From Symsagittifera roscoffensis (lineage: Eukaryota > Xenacoelomorpha > Acoela > Convolutidae): DNA of 64,000 nucleotides. Location of the stretch: NCBI RefSeq assembly GCF_963678635.1, contig NC_087063.1, forward strand, positions 13,023,006 to 13,087,005, read 5' to 3'. Below the pieces are notes generated by a model. The model saw nothing but the letters and a program-made list of their open reading frames with translations, searched no databases and was not told where the DNA came from. Made by a program: the position numbers and the translations under genes. Positions 46,678 through 55,913 of the stretch are shown here, one piece after another. Position 1 is the stretch's first letter. Every line of letters begins with the position of its first letter.

Positions 46678-46685
46678 GTCTCAAG

Positions 46686-47320
46686 ACAACTCAAAACTGC
46701 TGTAACATTCGCCCGGAAGATACATATCGACGGAAAATAAAACTAAGTCCTAAGACGACTGGCCAACGTCTAAACAGAGCTTTACCTGCTTTTAACCGTC
46801 TCTTCCAAGCCAGTACTTTCGGTGGTCTTTCTAACATGGGGTCGACAAAAACGTTACTGCTTTCGGCTTCGGTCAAAACACTCAAATTAACTAGATTATA
46901 TGCAGAAATAGTGAGCTCATGGTTGGGTCTCAGTATCTCCAGACCACGAGGTCACTCCTAAAATCAGGGCTTCTACTACTTATTGAATTATTATTGTTTT
47001 TGTTCAGTAGATAAAAATCATCATCTCCATCGAAGATGGATCAACCCTTTCCCCCAACTCCTAGCTTCTCATCCTAGCAATATGAATTCAGACGTTAATT
47101 AAATTCAACTCAGGACATGACAGGGAAGCTAAAAGTTTATACAAGTTAAAAAAAGTTCCATCCCGAGACCCCTCCGGATTCCTGAATCCGGGGAAATAAG
47201 GCTCTTAATCTCCTTCCGGAAGGCTGGTTTTCCAACCTTCACCGTTGTTCGCAACGGCTTGCAACTATTGTAGCGACACAATAGTTGCAACTCGGAACGG
47301 TCTCTGCTATTCCTGCAACC
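46686..47320 (+). repeat. Left flanking segment, inverted relative to 56,930-57,280
   Basis: Shares GTAACATTYGCCCGGAAG, ACATATCGACGG, ACGACTGGCCARCGT, GGGTCGACAAAAACGTTACT, TTCCGGAAGGCTGGT and TTRCAACTCGGAAYGGT, in this order, with the reverse complement of 57,280-56,930. About 285 bp between 46,915 and 47,200 are unique to this side. It begins right at the hAT insertion, so it is disrupted on the left. Confidence 0.65.
47170..47300. other. Cluster of short perfect hairpins
   Basis: Successive palindromes: CCGGATTCCTGAATCCGG, CCGTTGTTCGCAACGG, and TTGCAACTATTGT-AGCGAC-ACAATAGTTGCAA (13-bp arms). The core CTTGCAACTATTGTAGCGAC occurs again at 56,822 at the other end of the element. Confidence 0.75.
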
Positions 47321-48509
47321 TGTTGTTGTTTCTCAATCACAATTTCCGTTGTTATCGCTATCGCAACTAATGTTGTTGTTTTTCCTCCAGTTTTCTGCCA
47401 AAATGGCCGTTTCTGACGTTTCGCAGAAATATGACGTCATACTTCGAATTTTCAAAATTTCAAAATACCAGAATATCTTGACCTTCACAGTTTGACTAAT
47501 CGTCCCAATAACGTCGTTAATCGCTTAAAACCGTCAATTCGGAAGGTTCACTGTTAAAAAACTCGAATATGTTGAATCTGCATTTTGGTCCATTCTGGTC
47601 GAATGTCACATACTCCCCGGACAGTCCGGTCAATGTTCTCATTGAATCTCGCAATGTTCGTAAAATAGGTACAGTGTCATCGAACAGAATTTACAAAATT
47701 CACGAAATTACTTTTATCCACGTCATATCGACTCACTGCAGAATATAAATGGCATCATACTACGTCACTATAGCCTTCAAATTCTTTCATTAATCTGCAC
47801 ATTGAGGATATGACCTAAGATAAAAACATCTTTTCTGACTCCCAATGTCAGTATCCTGATTAAAAACTTTTTCTCCTAGATTTAAAAGGTGTTGGTTTGC
47901 AGGACAGTCCTGCCAACCAACAAGCTAAAATTATCCTACTATGCTTCTTCCCTTCGGAAATCTTGCTTGTTATTGTCCTGAAAATTAAAACTAAGAAACT
48001 CTGTGGTTAGAAAGAACAATGAAACAATCTCCTTCTTCGAGAGATTAACCAAGCCTTTCATGTCACCACAAAGTGATCAGTTCTCCTAGCTGATTAAAAA
48101 CAGTCATGCAGGCTGGAATGATTAAATATACTCTTTCGCTCATGCCTTTCTAAATAAATAGCAAGTAAGTGTCTCTAAAGCCACTTAACTAAAATCAAAA
48201 TGCAAATTTATAAATGCAACAATTTCAAAACTCAAGTAAATGTTTCAGTTTTCAATTACAACTTGGTTGCTAAGTTTCTCACTTGAGTTTTTTCACACAC
48301 ATAAAACAATTCTGAGTTTTAACTTTTTCTCCATCACTCCTTTGTTTTCTTCTTTTTCGTCATCTGAAGTTCTAAAACTTCTAAATTCTTCTAATTTCGT
48401 CTCTTTTTGTCTCTCGTTTTTCGGCCATTCGTCAATGTTCCATCTCTTCCTCATGTGATACTGACTCTGCACTTTCAATTTCTGTGTCTTGCAACACATC
48501 ATAAGCGAG
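47320..48509. other. AT-rich region downstream of element ORFs, no gene recognised
   Basis: No coding signal seen. It contains a ~32-bp block (47,578-47,609) that is the reverse complement of 44,139-44,174. May be the element's 3' non-coding part. Confidence 0.4.
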
Positions 48510-48902
48510 TCATGAGTAATGAGTCACGAGAGCTCGCTTGAAAGCTCCTGCTCCAATGTCCAGCCGATATTCACTGTACACACTGCCGTGCTTCGACATA
48601 TGCTTCTTAGCATATTCGTACAACCATGCAGTCATGTTAGCTCTGAACCATGGCATCAATCGTTTTCTTGCCCATATCTTCTTCTCTTCCATCGGAATGT
48701 TTAGAATCTTGCACATTGTCTCAAAAAGATCTAAATCTTTTAGACAATCTAATTTCCGCACTTGTTCTCTCGTTGGTGCCTCCTGTCTATTGTTTTCTTT
48801 CACATGAGCTTCCAGCCATCGTACCGCCATCATAACTCCCACTATCACTATTGTTACGGGCTGTGATGAGTCTGGTAAACTCATGGAGAGCAGCTCACCC
48901 AT
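48510..48902 (-). CDS. Element copy 1, ORF H: unknown protein
   Basis: 130-aa open frame, helical, beginning around SLPDSSQPVTIVIVGVMMAV with the conserved block RWLEAHVKE and LDLFETMCKILNIP. The counterpart in copy 2 (58,844-59,125) reads RLPDHQQNVTFFVVSS, LALRWTEENV and LELFETACKVFAIP, so the sequence has been kept as protein. The ~190 bp between this and ORF G also align in translation with copy 2 (EVEPLLEASGKRNWRSI against EFEPLLETSGERNLRSI), implying the two were one reading frame now broken. No known domain. Confidence 0.5.
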   Translation of the reverse strand: MGELLSMSLPDSSQPVTIVIVGVMMAVRWLEAHVKENNRQEAPTREQVRKLDCLKDLDLFETMCKILNIPMEEKKIWARKRLMPWFRANMTAWLYEYAKKHMSKHGSVYSEYRLDIGAGAFKRALVTHYS

Positions 48903-49088
48903 GGTAAACTCATGGAGAGTCCCAGATCAACACCCGATTACTACGCTTGGGATACCACCAGGTCTGCAGCAAGCAGTGGCAAGGAAACTCGTCATGTGTC
49001 AACATGATGCTCCTCCAATTACGTTTTCCCGAAGCTTCCAGTAACGGTTCCACTTCCATCATCGCTCGGTGGACTTCATCATTCTCGT

Positions 49089-50513
49089 CTACTGTATTGT
49101 AATCTGTAACAGTTGATCCTCTCTGTTTCTAACTCTCAAATCACTGAAGTTCCCGTTCACGTATCCCATGAACTTCTTTCCCAGTATCGATTCCAACTCC
49201 TCCTTGGTTCTCTCTGGAACTGCTGAGAACACCTTACATAGCAACTCGTAAGATTTCTCGGACATTCTCGTTAGTCTCACACACTTTGGCACTGAGAAGG
49301 CTTGATCGCGTATGTCTTCACTCAGGAAAGTGTTGTACGCTATCCCTATGATTCCGGATACGTAGCTGTACGGCTTCTTCTTGATCGGTCCACAGTATTC
49401 ACTGGATTTCGGCAGTGCCCCCATAGATTCTGTAGTGAGTCTCAGCTCCTTGTTTGAGAATCTCCTGATTTCGTCTATCTTTCTCATGGGCTCTAACTCC
49501 TCGGGTTCTTTCATATTCACCCTCATCGGTTTGCTTTGCTGCATATCCAGCAGTGCTAGCAAGAGTAAGGCTTTCGCTCGCTCATCGCCTTCCTTCAGCA
49601 TCTTAACACAAGTGTTCAATGCAGGTACTGAAATCTGCTCTATCATGAATCGAATGAAACAGAGAGCGTCTCTCCGCTTCGCACACGCTACCGCTGCTCC
49701 CTCTTGGATTATCAGATCCCTCAGGTTCGTCATAAGGAAAATCTTCTCTTCTTTTGACCTCTTCCTTTCTTCTGAATCATATTCTTCGCGAGTCAGTCCC
49801 ATCATGCACCAGGCAAACCTCAGTTGTAACTCTGTTCTTACGTAAGGTACTGCCATGAGAGCGTGTATTCTTGGCGCTGTCCTCATCTCTTCTTCGAAGT
49901 ACCGTAACACCACTGCTTTCCATGGAAGGCTCACCAACTGCTCCATCGTTTCTGCCTGTATCTCAGACGACGCTGAAGTCCCGTACGCCTTCTGCTTGAG
50001 GGTGGTGCCTTGCAACATTGTCTCCAGATAACCCTCCATGGCACTCTTGTCTTCCAGAGCCATCACATACCCTCTAGCCGAGTTTCGGTACTCCAACATT
50101 TCCATGTATCCACCGGCGGGTTCATCTATCGACACAGCCTCCGATACTGTCAGTCGGTTGTATTCTACTGGTACTAGTTGTCCTGCGACATTTCCTTTTC
50201 CGTGATTCATGGGAGATGGCTTAAAGTCTTTCATTGTGCTCTCTCCACATTGGCTGAGTATTTCTATTTCTAAGGTTGCTCCAGTCAGAGTGCGGTCACT
50301 CCTTTTGGATTTATAACCTGTTGACTTTATTTCCGCCATTAGAATGGGTGGCACCATTGCTATATCAGTCAACATTTTATCTGTGCCAGGCAACTGATAA
50401 TCACCTTGTCCCAAATTCATGACATCTTCGACTCGTTTCCTTTTCGCTGAATTGACAGCTTTCATCGATATCTCCGAATCCACCTTCGTCTTTCCTACTC
50501 TCATCGGCATCAC
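49089..50513 (-). CDS. Element copy 1, ORF G: unknown protein
   Basis: 474-aa open frame with no recognised domain. Blocks conserved in copy 2: STMKDFKPSPMNHGKG (copy 2 GMEKDFKPQKANAKKG), VVLRYFEEEMR (ILLLEYFEDEMR), YSYVSGIIGIAYNTFL (YQYVSGVVGMA, stop, NPFL), and AFSVPKCVRLTRM (AFSTPKCVRLARM). It overlaps the end of ORF F by 113 bp in another frame, and its own end is followed by coding-like sequence in a shifted frame. Probably one segment of a longer polyprotein or a member of an overlapping gene chain. Confidence 0.55.
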   Translation of the reverse strand: MMPMRVGKTKVDSEISMKAVNSAKRKRVEDVMNLGQGDYQLPGTDKMLTDIAMVPPILMAEIKSTGYKSKRSDRTLTGATLEIEILSQCGESTMKDFKPSPMNHGKGNVAGQLVPVEYNRLTVSEAVSIDEPAGGYMEMLEYRNSARGYVMALEDKSAMEGYLETMLQGTTLKQKAYGTSASSEIQAETMEQLVSLPWKAVVLRYFEEEMRTAPRIHALMAVPYVRTELQLRFAWCMMGLTREEYDSEERKRSKEEKIFLMTNLRDLIIQEGAAVACAKRRDALCFIRFMIEQISVPALNTCVKMLKEGDERAKALLLLALLDMQQSKPMRVNMKEPEELEPMRKIDEIRRFSNKELRLTTESMGALPKSSEYCGPIKKKPYSYVSGIIGIAYNTFLSEDIRDQAFSVPKCVRLTRMSEKSYELLCKVFSAVPERTKEELESILGKKFMGYVNGNFSDLRVRNREDQLLQITIQ

Positions 50514-51150
50514 TCAGCAATTTCGATCGCATCGTTCCTCTCCTGGTTCTTGACAGATACACCACCTCTCCTTTATCGTCCTGCGGTGTCATCTTGATGG
50601 GAGAATTCGCTTCACTTTCATCAGTGGCTGAGTCAATCAACAACTCACTCAATCTCCCTTCACACTCATCAAGCTTGTCATGGACTTCCCGCATCAAGGG
50701 TCGATTGAGACCTGTTTTCAGAATGGACTGGGTCCCATAGCTCTGAACCACTGTCCAGACTTCTTCCATGAACGCTACTCTGTCCAATTTGCATCCCGTC
50801 CTACTTTCGTGGTCTCGGTGATGTACCTCCCATTCTTTTTCGGGCATTGTTCCCAAGAAAGGTACTCTGGCTGAGCCCTCTATTCTTCTTCTGCTAGGCG
50901 ATTCCATGAGGATTATTTGTTCGTTATTTCTTGAGTTGCCAGGAGAGCTGCTCTCCGGCAAATCCCGTTTCATTTCCATAAAGGCTGACGGAGGCTCCAG
51001 TGTCGAAAAGCCTTCATCCGCTGGCTCAGTCGTCTCCAACGTATCCGCGTTGTTCTCAAGATCACTGAAGATATTGAAATCCAGGCTGGACACTCCTCCT
51101 GTCGATGCCCTGTCGTCTTCCCCACCAGCTTGACTTGCATCTTGTTGCAT
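50401..51150 (-). CDS. Element copy 1, ORF F: unknown acidic protein
   Basis: 249-aa open frame. The N-terminal half is acidic and Ser/Glu-rich and looks disordered. The second half (CKLDRVAFMEEVWTVV, LMREVHDKLDE) aligns with copy 2 (VKLGDFKEELWDTAM, ARGELLEKMVD). It follows ORF E in the same frame after a TGA stop, so E and F may once have been continuous. Function unknown. Confidence 0.45.
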   Translation of the reverse strand: MQQDASQAGGEDDRASTGGVSSLDFNIFSDLENNADTLETTEPADEGFSTLEPPSAFMEMKRDLPESSSPGNSRNNEQIILMESPSRRRIEGSARVPFLGTMPEKEWEVHHRDHESRTGCKLDRVAFMEEVWTVVQSYGTQSILKTGLNRPLMREVHDKLDECEGRLSELLIDSATDESEANSPIKMTPQDDKGEVVYLSRTRRGTMRSKLLSDADESRKDEGGFGDIDESCQFSEKETSRRCHEFGTR

Positions 51151-51180
51151 GGGTTCTTCAGTTTGACGGCTTCCTCCCCG

Positions 51181-51684
51181 TCATTCATCTCCTTCTGACT
51201 TATCCTTCTTTGAGCTCGAGGGTCCTTGCTTATCATTGTCGGTTCCTTCCGGAAACTTCGGTATCATCAATGTACCGGCCGATCTATCTTCCTCTTCTCC
51301 ATGGACCACTTTGATTTCATGGCAGCCGAAGGGTGCTAGGAAGGTTCTCGTTCGCAGCGTTCCTACTACCGTCAACTCCGGTTTCACACTAGTCAGGATC
51401 AAAGAGGCCTCAGGCAGTTCGGTCCTGCCTCTCATCTTCATAGGCGCTAAGCCTAATCCCGCCCATTCCTTATCAAATCTTCCAGGCTTGGGAGTCGGGG
51501 CGTTGCTTATTCGCCTTCTTGTCGCTTGATCCGTATAGGCAAATCGTGTGTACTGTAACACAGCGGCATTTCTTCCCACAAAGTATGTATCCATCGTTGC
51601 TACGAAATTCCCTATTCTCCTTTCATTGGTTTCGAATGCTCTCAACCTAGGAGTTTGTACCACGGGGACTGCTCCGAGCAACAT
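51181..51684 (-). CDS. Element copy 1, ORF E: unknown protein
   Basis: 167-aa open frame, in the same frame as ORF D and separated from it by one TAG codon near 51,730. Contains NERRIGNFVATMDTYFVG and FLAPFGCHEIKVVHGEEEDR. The latter aligns with RLAPYGLEEVELRSSSNKKQ of copy 2. The ORF D/E boundary sequence (EAIPEFPLIRR) aligns with copy 2 (PAVISEFPTVRT), showing that protein homology crosses the stop. No known domain. Confidence 0.5.
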   Translation of the reverse strand: MLLGAVPVVQTPRLRAFETNERRIGNFVATMDTYFVGRNAAVLQYTRFAYTDQATRRRISNAPTPKPGRFDKEWAGLGLAPMKMRGRTELPEASLILTSVKPELTVVGTLRTRTFLAPFGCHEIKVVHGEEEDRSAGTLMIPKFPEGTDNDKQGPSSSKKDKSEGDE

Positions 51685-51729
51685 CCTTCTTATCAGAGGG
51701 AATTCAGGGATTGCCTCCAGCAGCTTCTC

Positions 51730-52014
51730 CTAATCACCCCAGTCTTTCGTCTCTTCTCTCACCTTATGATATGCTGCAGTGAGACGAGGCTCTCTGGTTA
51801 TCTCATCATTCGTTTTATCATAGGGTCTCAGATTCCAAAGCTTCGGAAACACTTCGATGTGTGCTCTTTCTACTTCTCCCATGCGATCACGGAAGTGATC
51901 GTCAAAATTGAAGACTGTCATCTGTGGCTCTGATATTTTCGCAAAAAACAGATCTTCACTCATGAGCTCCCGCAATGTGTGCTGCTCACACCAGTTCAGT
52001 GCACTACCGTCCAC
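51730..52014 (-). CDS. Element copy 1, ORF D: unknown protein fragment
   Basis: 94-aa frame overlapping the end of ORF C by 19 bp. It aligns (SALNWCEQ, VFPKLWNLRPY) with SLISTLNWCKQEG and AYPKFWNLNPV, which in copy 2 lie in the same ORF as the ORF C homologue. The C/D boundary in copy 1 is therefore probably a frameshift mutation or a recoding site, not a natural gene boundary. Confidence 0.5.
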   Translation of the reverse strand: MDGSALNWCEQHTLRELMSEDLFFAKISEPQMTVFNFDDHFRDRMGEVERAHIEVFPKLWNLRPYDKTNDEITREPRLTAAYHKVREETKDWGD

Positions 52015-53681
52015 TGCTGATATGCAAACGTGACTGCTGGTCCATAGATCACTGTCACAAACTCCGTGACTCCTCTGATCATTGCTAAGGGATCGGTTCT
52101 CATAGCCAAGCTCAGATCGGTTAACAGGGGCATGCCTCCAACATGTCGTCTAACATCTTCTTCTCTTTCGATGGTCTCATCATCTCCCGTTCCAAAGCGA
52201 TTTTGTTGTAAGAGATATTGGATAAGAGTGTGTCTCACGTCTCTTATCTTATTCCACGAGTCCGTGGATTTCTTCATATCTAAATTCCTCACTCTCTCTC
52301 TCATCTGCTCTGGACAACGTGTCAATTTCATTAGTCCTCCCAAGTTTCCGTGGGTAATCGCAATCAGTGTTAGAAGTCCATCTAACCGCAGGTTCTGGAT
52401 TCCTTCGGTGAGCAGCATCGCCGGTCCTTTCACGAAACTCTCTGCTCCAAACGTCACGAACAAGGCTAGTAGTTCCACTATTGACACTTTCACTACTGCT
52501 TGGAGGAATTCCTTTATCAAGTAATGAGAGACTTCCGGGTAGATTTTTGCCAAGAAGGACGCGGTCCATCCGGCTCCCAACCCTTCCAGCATGCTGTCCG
52601 TCCGTTCAAAGCCTTCCTGTCCCTTCACTTCCTGGGTCCAGAAGGTTTCCAGCGTAATCTGACACATTCTGTTCACAAATTCAGCGGTCTTTTCTCCGGC
52701 ATTTTCCGCCAGGTTCACTTCCTTTAACAAGTAGGCATGGATCTTCGTGATCATCACAGGGCCTTGCTCAAAAACATCTGCACCCAATGCCGCTACTCGA
52801 GGATTTCGGTGTAACCACTGATTGGCTTCCGGCTTGGTTCTCAAAACCATCGCCTCCAAATGAGCTCTAGTCTCTAGTGAATTTTTGCTTCTCGTGTTTT
52901 CACCTGTCACTTCCATTGCTCGGAACCATAAGTCGTTGGACATCGCTACGATCACTCGATGGTCGTCGTCTATTTCCGGCTTAAGCGTGAGTTGTCGACT
53001 GAAATTGGACAGTTGCAACCCCAGCACCTCGTCCAACACTAACATGTGCATCGCATGGTCCTTAAATCCTCTCATCGCGTTCGAGATATCTGACCACACT
53101 GCAGGTAATTCAGCCCTGAGTGGCCTCAGGTTCTCCATCTCTATCATGCGATTTGGGGCTGATATGATCACATCATATTTTCTTTCCGAAATCACGAATT
53201 TCAGTCCATCCGGGAGATGTGCATACCCCGGAGACAACGCGAATACTCCTCTCGGTGTCACTTTGGTGAACGACCCCTCCTTCGTCGCATCCACCACTTC
53301 ACCCATCGACTCAAGGATATCTTTTATCGCTGGCCACACAGCATTCTCTGACGTTGTAGGATCTCTGAGTCTGCTCAGAAAACCTCTACTGTGTAGATGG
53401 TCATTGATGCCAGCAAACACGATCGTAATTGGGTTCATGTCCGTCTGCCTTTGTACCCCTATAGCCAGAGACACCGATTGCAGTAGGTCCAGATCGACCG
53501 CTGCCAACATTATAACGTCGGGCCAAAACAGAGACTTGGAGGTATACGCGAACTCTGAATTCGCTACTATCATGATCTTGGCCTTCCTCATTTCTGCTTT
53601 GTCATAGGCGGCGAAGATGGTCTCATCCTTCTTTATCGCTTTCAATCCGCCGTTCCTTTGGACATCACCATCTTGATTCAC
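51996..53681 (-). CDS. Element copy 1, ORF C: unknown protein with possible degenerate SGNH-like block
   Basis: 561-aa open frame; the frame is open, without an ATG, to about 53,797. Near residues 35-110 it has hydrophobic strand-like segments IMIVANSEFAY and ITIVFAGINDHLHSRG; the GIND resembles SGNH block III (GxND), but I see no clear GDS or DxxH partner, so this is only suggestive. The remainder is helix-rich: MLVLDEVLGLQLSNFSRQ, DDHRVIVAMSNDLWFRAME, LTDLSLAMRTDPLAMIRG, FVTVIYGPAVTFAY. The last three blocks are conserved in copy 2 (EDHPVIAHLTASLWFRSMD; LTDMCLAMRSDPLEKIRG; VVTYVYGPVVMYAF). Function unknown. Confidence 0.6.
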   Translation of the reverse strand: MNQDGDVQRNGGLKAIKKDETIFAAYDKAEMRKAKIMIVANSEFAYTSKSLFWPDVIMLAAVDLDLLQSVSLAIGVQRQTDMNPITIVFAGINDHLHSRGFLSRLRDPTTSENAVWPAIKDILESMGEVVDATKEGSFTKVTPRGVFALSPGYAHLPDGLKFVISERKYDVIISAPNRMIEMENLRPLRAELPAVWSDISNAMRGFKDHAMHMLVLDEVLGLQLSNFSRQLTLKPEIDDDHRVIVAMSNDLWFRAMEVTGENTRSKNSLETRAHLEAMVLRTKPEANQWLHRNPRVAALGADVFEQGPVMITKIHAYLLKEVNLAENAGEKTAEFVNRMCQITLETFWTQEVKGQEGFERTDSMLEGLGAGWTASFLAKIYPEVSHYLIKEFLQAVVKVSIVELLALFVTFGAESFVKGPAMLLTEGIQNLRLDGLLTLIAITHGNLGGLMKLTRCPEQMRERVRNLDMKKSTDSWNKIRDVRHTLIQYLLQQNRFGTGDDETIEREEDVRRHVGGMPLLTDLSLAMRTDPLAMIRGVTEFVTVIYGPAVTFAYQQWTVVH

Positions 53682-53811
53682 TTTCTTTCCTTTACATGAC
53701 CTGGGGGTGAACTCACTTGCCTGAACATCTTCACATGTTGTCCGATCGGCGCCCTTGTCACTAGAAATCTTCCAGGTCTCTCTTCTCGATTCCCTTCATC
53801 ATGATTCAATC

Positions 53812-55230
53812 TCACATCTTGGGTCTCGCGTTCACTGGTCCCATTGTGTTGTTAGAGGGCAGTCCCTTTAGGTCAGCAAATCTCAAGGCCGTCGTGGAGC
53901 TGAAATTTATGCTAGCGGCTATCAACCAGTCTACGCCGGTTATCGAGTACAGTCTGCTGACGGATAGCGTCGCTCCATTCAGCATCCTCCTTGCATCTTC
54001 GATGAAGCTTACCCTCTGGAGATCCAGCTTCATTAGTTCGTCTTTGTATACATGCCAGGGAGATGGTATGGGTCTTGACCACATCAACGAGCCTCTGCCC
54101 GGGCGTCTCTCCTCTCGACTGGTACTTGTCGTCTCCGATCTCGTGTCCGATCTAGACGTGCTGGTTGTCTCTTCGATTGGGTTAACAGGTCCTATTCTTC
54201 TCCTAGGATGGATGGTCCTCCTCATCGGCGCTTCTCCCAATCGATCCTGTACGTCTGTCTTTTGACCTGGTTCGCTGGAGCTCTGTTGTCTGTAGTTCGT
54301 GACGGCCGGGACCGTCCCCAAGCATGTTTCCAGGCTAGGAGGCACAAAGGTGGTAATCACCGCGTCATTCGCTGTTCCTTCTTCCTTCAGCACTCCTGTG
54401 TCAAAGAGTTCCGCCTCTAGTTCATCCAACCGCTCTTGGAAGACTTGATTCAACCAAGCCTGTCCTTCGATACTATCGAAGTGGATGCCGTCCGTGGTCA
54501 ATCTGGCCTGATCCATAGCTCTCAACTCATGTTCGATGTCCATGAGGATCATTCTTCCGGCATTCCGACTTGCGAGATTCCTCAAGATGTTATTCCACCT
54601 GACCACTCCTTTGTTGTGCCTTCTCCCTGCGGCTGTCAAGCTTCTTGCATTCATAGGCACAGTGCAAACGGTCAGTACAGCGCGTTTGAATTTCTGCCAG
54701 AGGGTAGTAAACAAGCACACCATCATTGATTCCCATAGTGCTTCCTGCTCATCCGAACCCCTGGAGATGTCATTCGTTCCAACCAGGATCATCACATTGG
54801 GGATCCTCCCTGGATTCATTAGTTCCACCATCCGGTATAACTGGGCTATGGTCGCTCCTCCGAATGCCATCACTGTGGTGACCCAATAGGTCCTCAAATT
54901 CGATAGTACTCTGACCAAGCTGTCCCCCAGTATCAGATGTGATGTCCCCAGTGGCGGTTGTTGCAGGTTTACTGCCGGGTTCCAAGTCGCTCGATTGAAG
55001 CAAGCTCTCGGATCTGTCTCCGGAACTCCCGTGAAGTTATATCTCAATTGAGTGTTCTTTTGTATGTCTATTACACGTGACACTTTCTTCGCTGGCATAT
55101 TCGGTATTCTTCTTTCTGGGGCTTTCGAGCTCCCCATGAGTGGTGTCACGTCACTTATCCCCTGTCTGATCACGGTCTGGGAGGTTCGTACTCTGCTCGT
55201 GTCATCGATCGTTCCATAGGGTGCAGTCAC
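53812..55230 (-). CDS. Element copy 1, ORF B: SGNH/GDSL-type hydrolase
   Basis: 472-aa open frame. An SGNH hydrolase domain spans about residues 90-280: HLILGDSLVRVL (block I, nucleophile Ser), MAFGGATIAQL (block II Gly), MILVGTNDIS (block III Asn), and TTDGIHFDSIEG (block V Asp-His). All four catalytic blocks are present. The C-terminal ~190 residues are Ser/Thr/Arg-rich and then an unknown domain. The first codon of the open frame is GTG at 55230, overlapping the ORF A stop by 4 bp; the frame is open further upstream, so A and B may join by a -1 shift. Known family role: ester or acyl hydrolysis; the substrate here is unknown. SGNH domains occur in ORF1 of some CR1-type retrotransposons, but no RT accompanies this one. 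Confidence 0.75.
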   Translation of the reverse strand: MTAPYGTIDDTSRVRTSQTVIRQGISDVTPLMGSSKAPERRIPNMPAKKVSRVIDIQKNTQLRYNFTGVPETDPRACFNRATWNPAVNLQQPPLGTSHLILGDSLVRVLSNLRTYWVTTVMAFGGATIAQLYRMVELMNPGRIPNVMILVGTNDISRGSDEQEALWESMMVCLFTTLWQKFKRAVLTVCTVPMNARSLTAAGRRHNKGVVRWNNILRNLASRNAGRMILMDIEHELRAMDQARLTTDGIHFDSIEGQAWLNQVFQERLDELEAELFDTGVLKEEGTANDAVITTFVPPSLETCLGTVPAVTNYRQQSSSEPGQKTDVQDRLGEAPMRRTIHPRRRIGPVNPIEETTSTSRSDTRSETTSTSREERRPGRGSLMWSRPIPSPWHVYKDELMKLDLQRVSFIEDARRMLNGATLSVSRLYSITGVDWLIAASINFSSTTALRFADLKGLPSNNTMGPVNARPKM

Positions 55231-55913
55231 CCCGGAACCTGCGCATTCTTGTTGGCAACCAGTCGTCCAGCTGTCTCTATCAGCTTCCTCACCGTTTGTT
55301 CCACAACGGGGTCACCCATCTGGAGCATGCTTCTGGTCATCTCGTCCAGCTCCTTCTTTGTACTCTTCAGTTCATCGTTCAGCTCATCCAGATCTTGCAT
55401 GGTTTGGTTCGTCTGAACCTTCTGTTCTGCTTTCGCCCTCTTTGGTGGCACAGCTGCTCTCAGTGGTGAACCAGACGAGGCAGCCTCGCTGCTCATCTCC
55501 TGATGCATTCTCGTCAGCCCAGGTTTGGGCTTGGAGGGCATAGGCATTTCACCTGGTTGGTAAGTCCTAGAACTTCCCAATCCAGGCTCATTCGCCAAGT
55601 CACTCCCTGAGAGAGCCCCGTTTCTCCACCTGATCACTCTCATGTTCGGGCGGTCCAGCACTACCCTCTCTCCATATGCTTCCATCAACAGGACTTCCGT
55701 GGGGCGGTCCCCACGGCTGTCATGCCCCAAGATGTTGATCAGGGCAGTCAGCAACATGACTACCTCTGGGTCCTCCAGAGCAAAGTCTCGATCCATCAGC
55801 CGACGATAGATCGCATCTATCATCGGTCCTACATATGCCTCTGCCAGGTCCATCAATTCATCCAAGTTGAAATTATCCATTCTGTTCTTCAAGTTCGATT
55901 CGATTTGATTCAA
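55227..55913 (-). CDS. Element copy 1, ORF A: unknown helical/coiled-coil protein
   Basis: 228-aa open frame. The N-terminal ~75 residues are helical (NLDELMDLAEAYVGPMIDAI). The middle is low-complexity and Pro/Ser-rich, and the C-terminus has a probable coiled coil (LDELNDELKSTKKELDEM). No recognised domain. Its stop overlaps the first codon of the SGNH ORF by 4 bp. The homologous region of copy 2, if present, lies beyond the window. Confidence 0.5.
   Translation of the reverse strand: MNQIESNLKNRMDNFNLDELMDLAEAYVGPMIDAIYRRLMDRDFALEDPEVVMLLTALINILGHDSRGDRPTEVLLMEAYGERVVLDRPNMRVIRWRNGALSGSDLANEPGLGSSRTYQPGEMPMPSKPKPGLTRMHQEMSSEAASSGSPLRAAVPPKRAKAEQKVQTNQTMQDLDELNDELKSTKKELDEMTRSMLQMGDPVVEQTVRKLIETAGRLVANKNAQVPG

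Noticed and set aside
52885-53607. 240-aa plus-strand ORF and similar long ORFs opposite the element (51236-51529, 53801-54265, 59990-60610)
   Set aside because: They are antisense to ORFs that are conserved between the two copies. Their translations are Ser/Leu-rich shadows without motifs.
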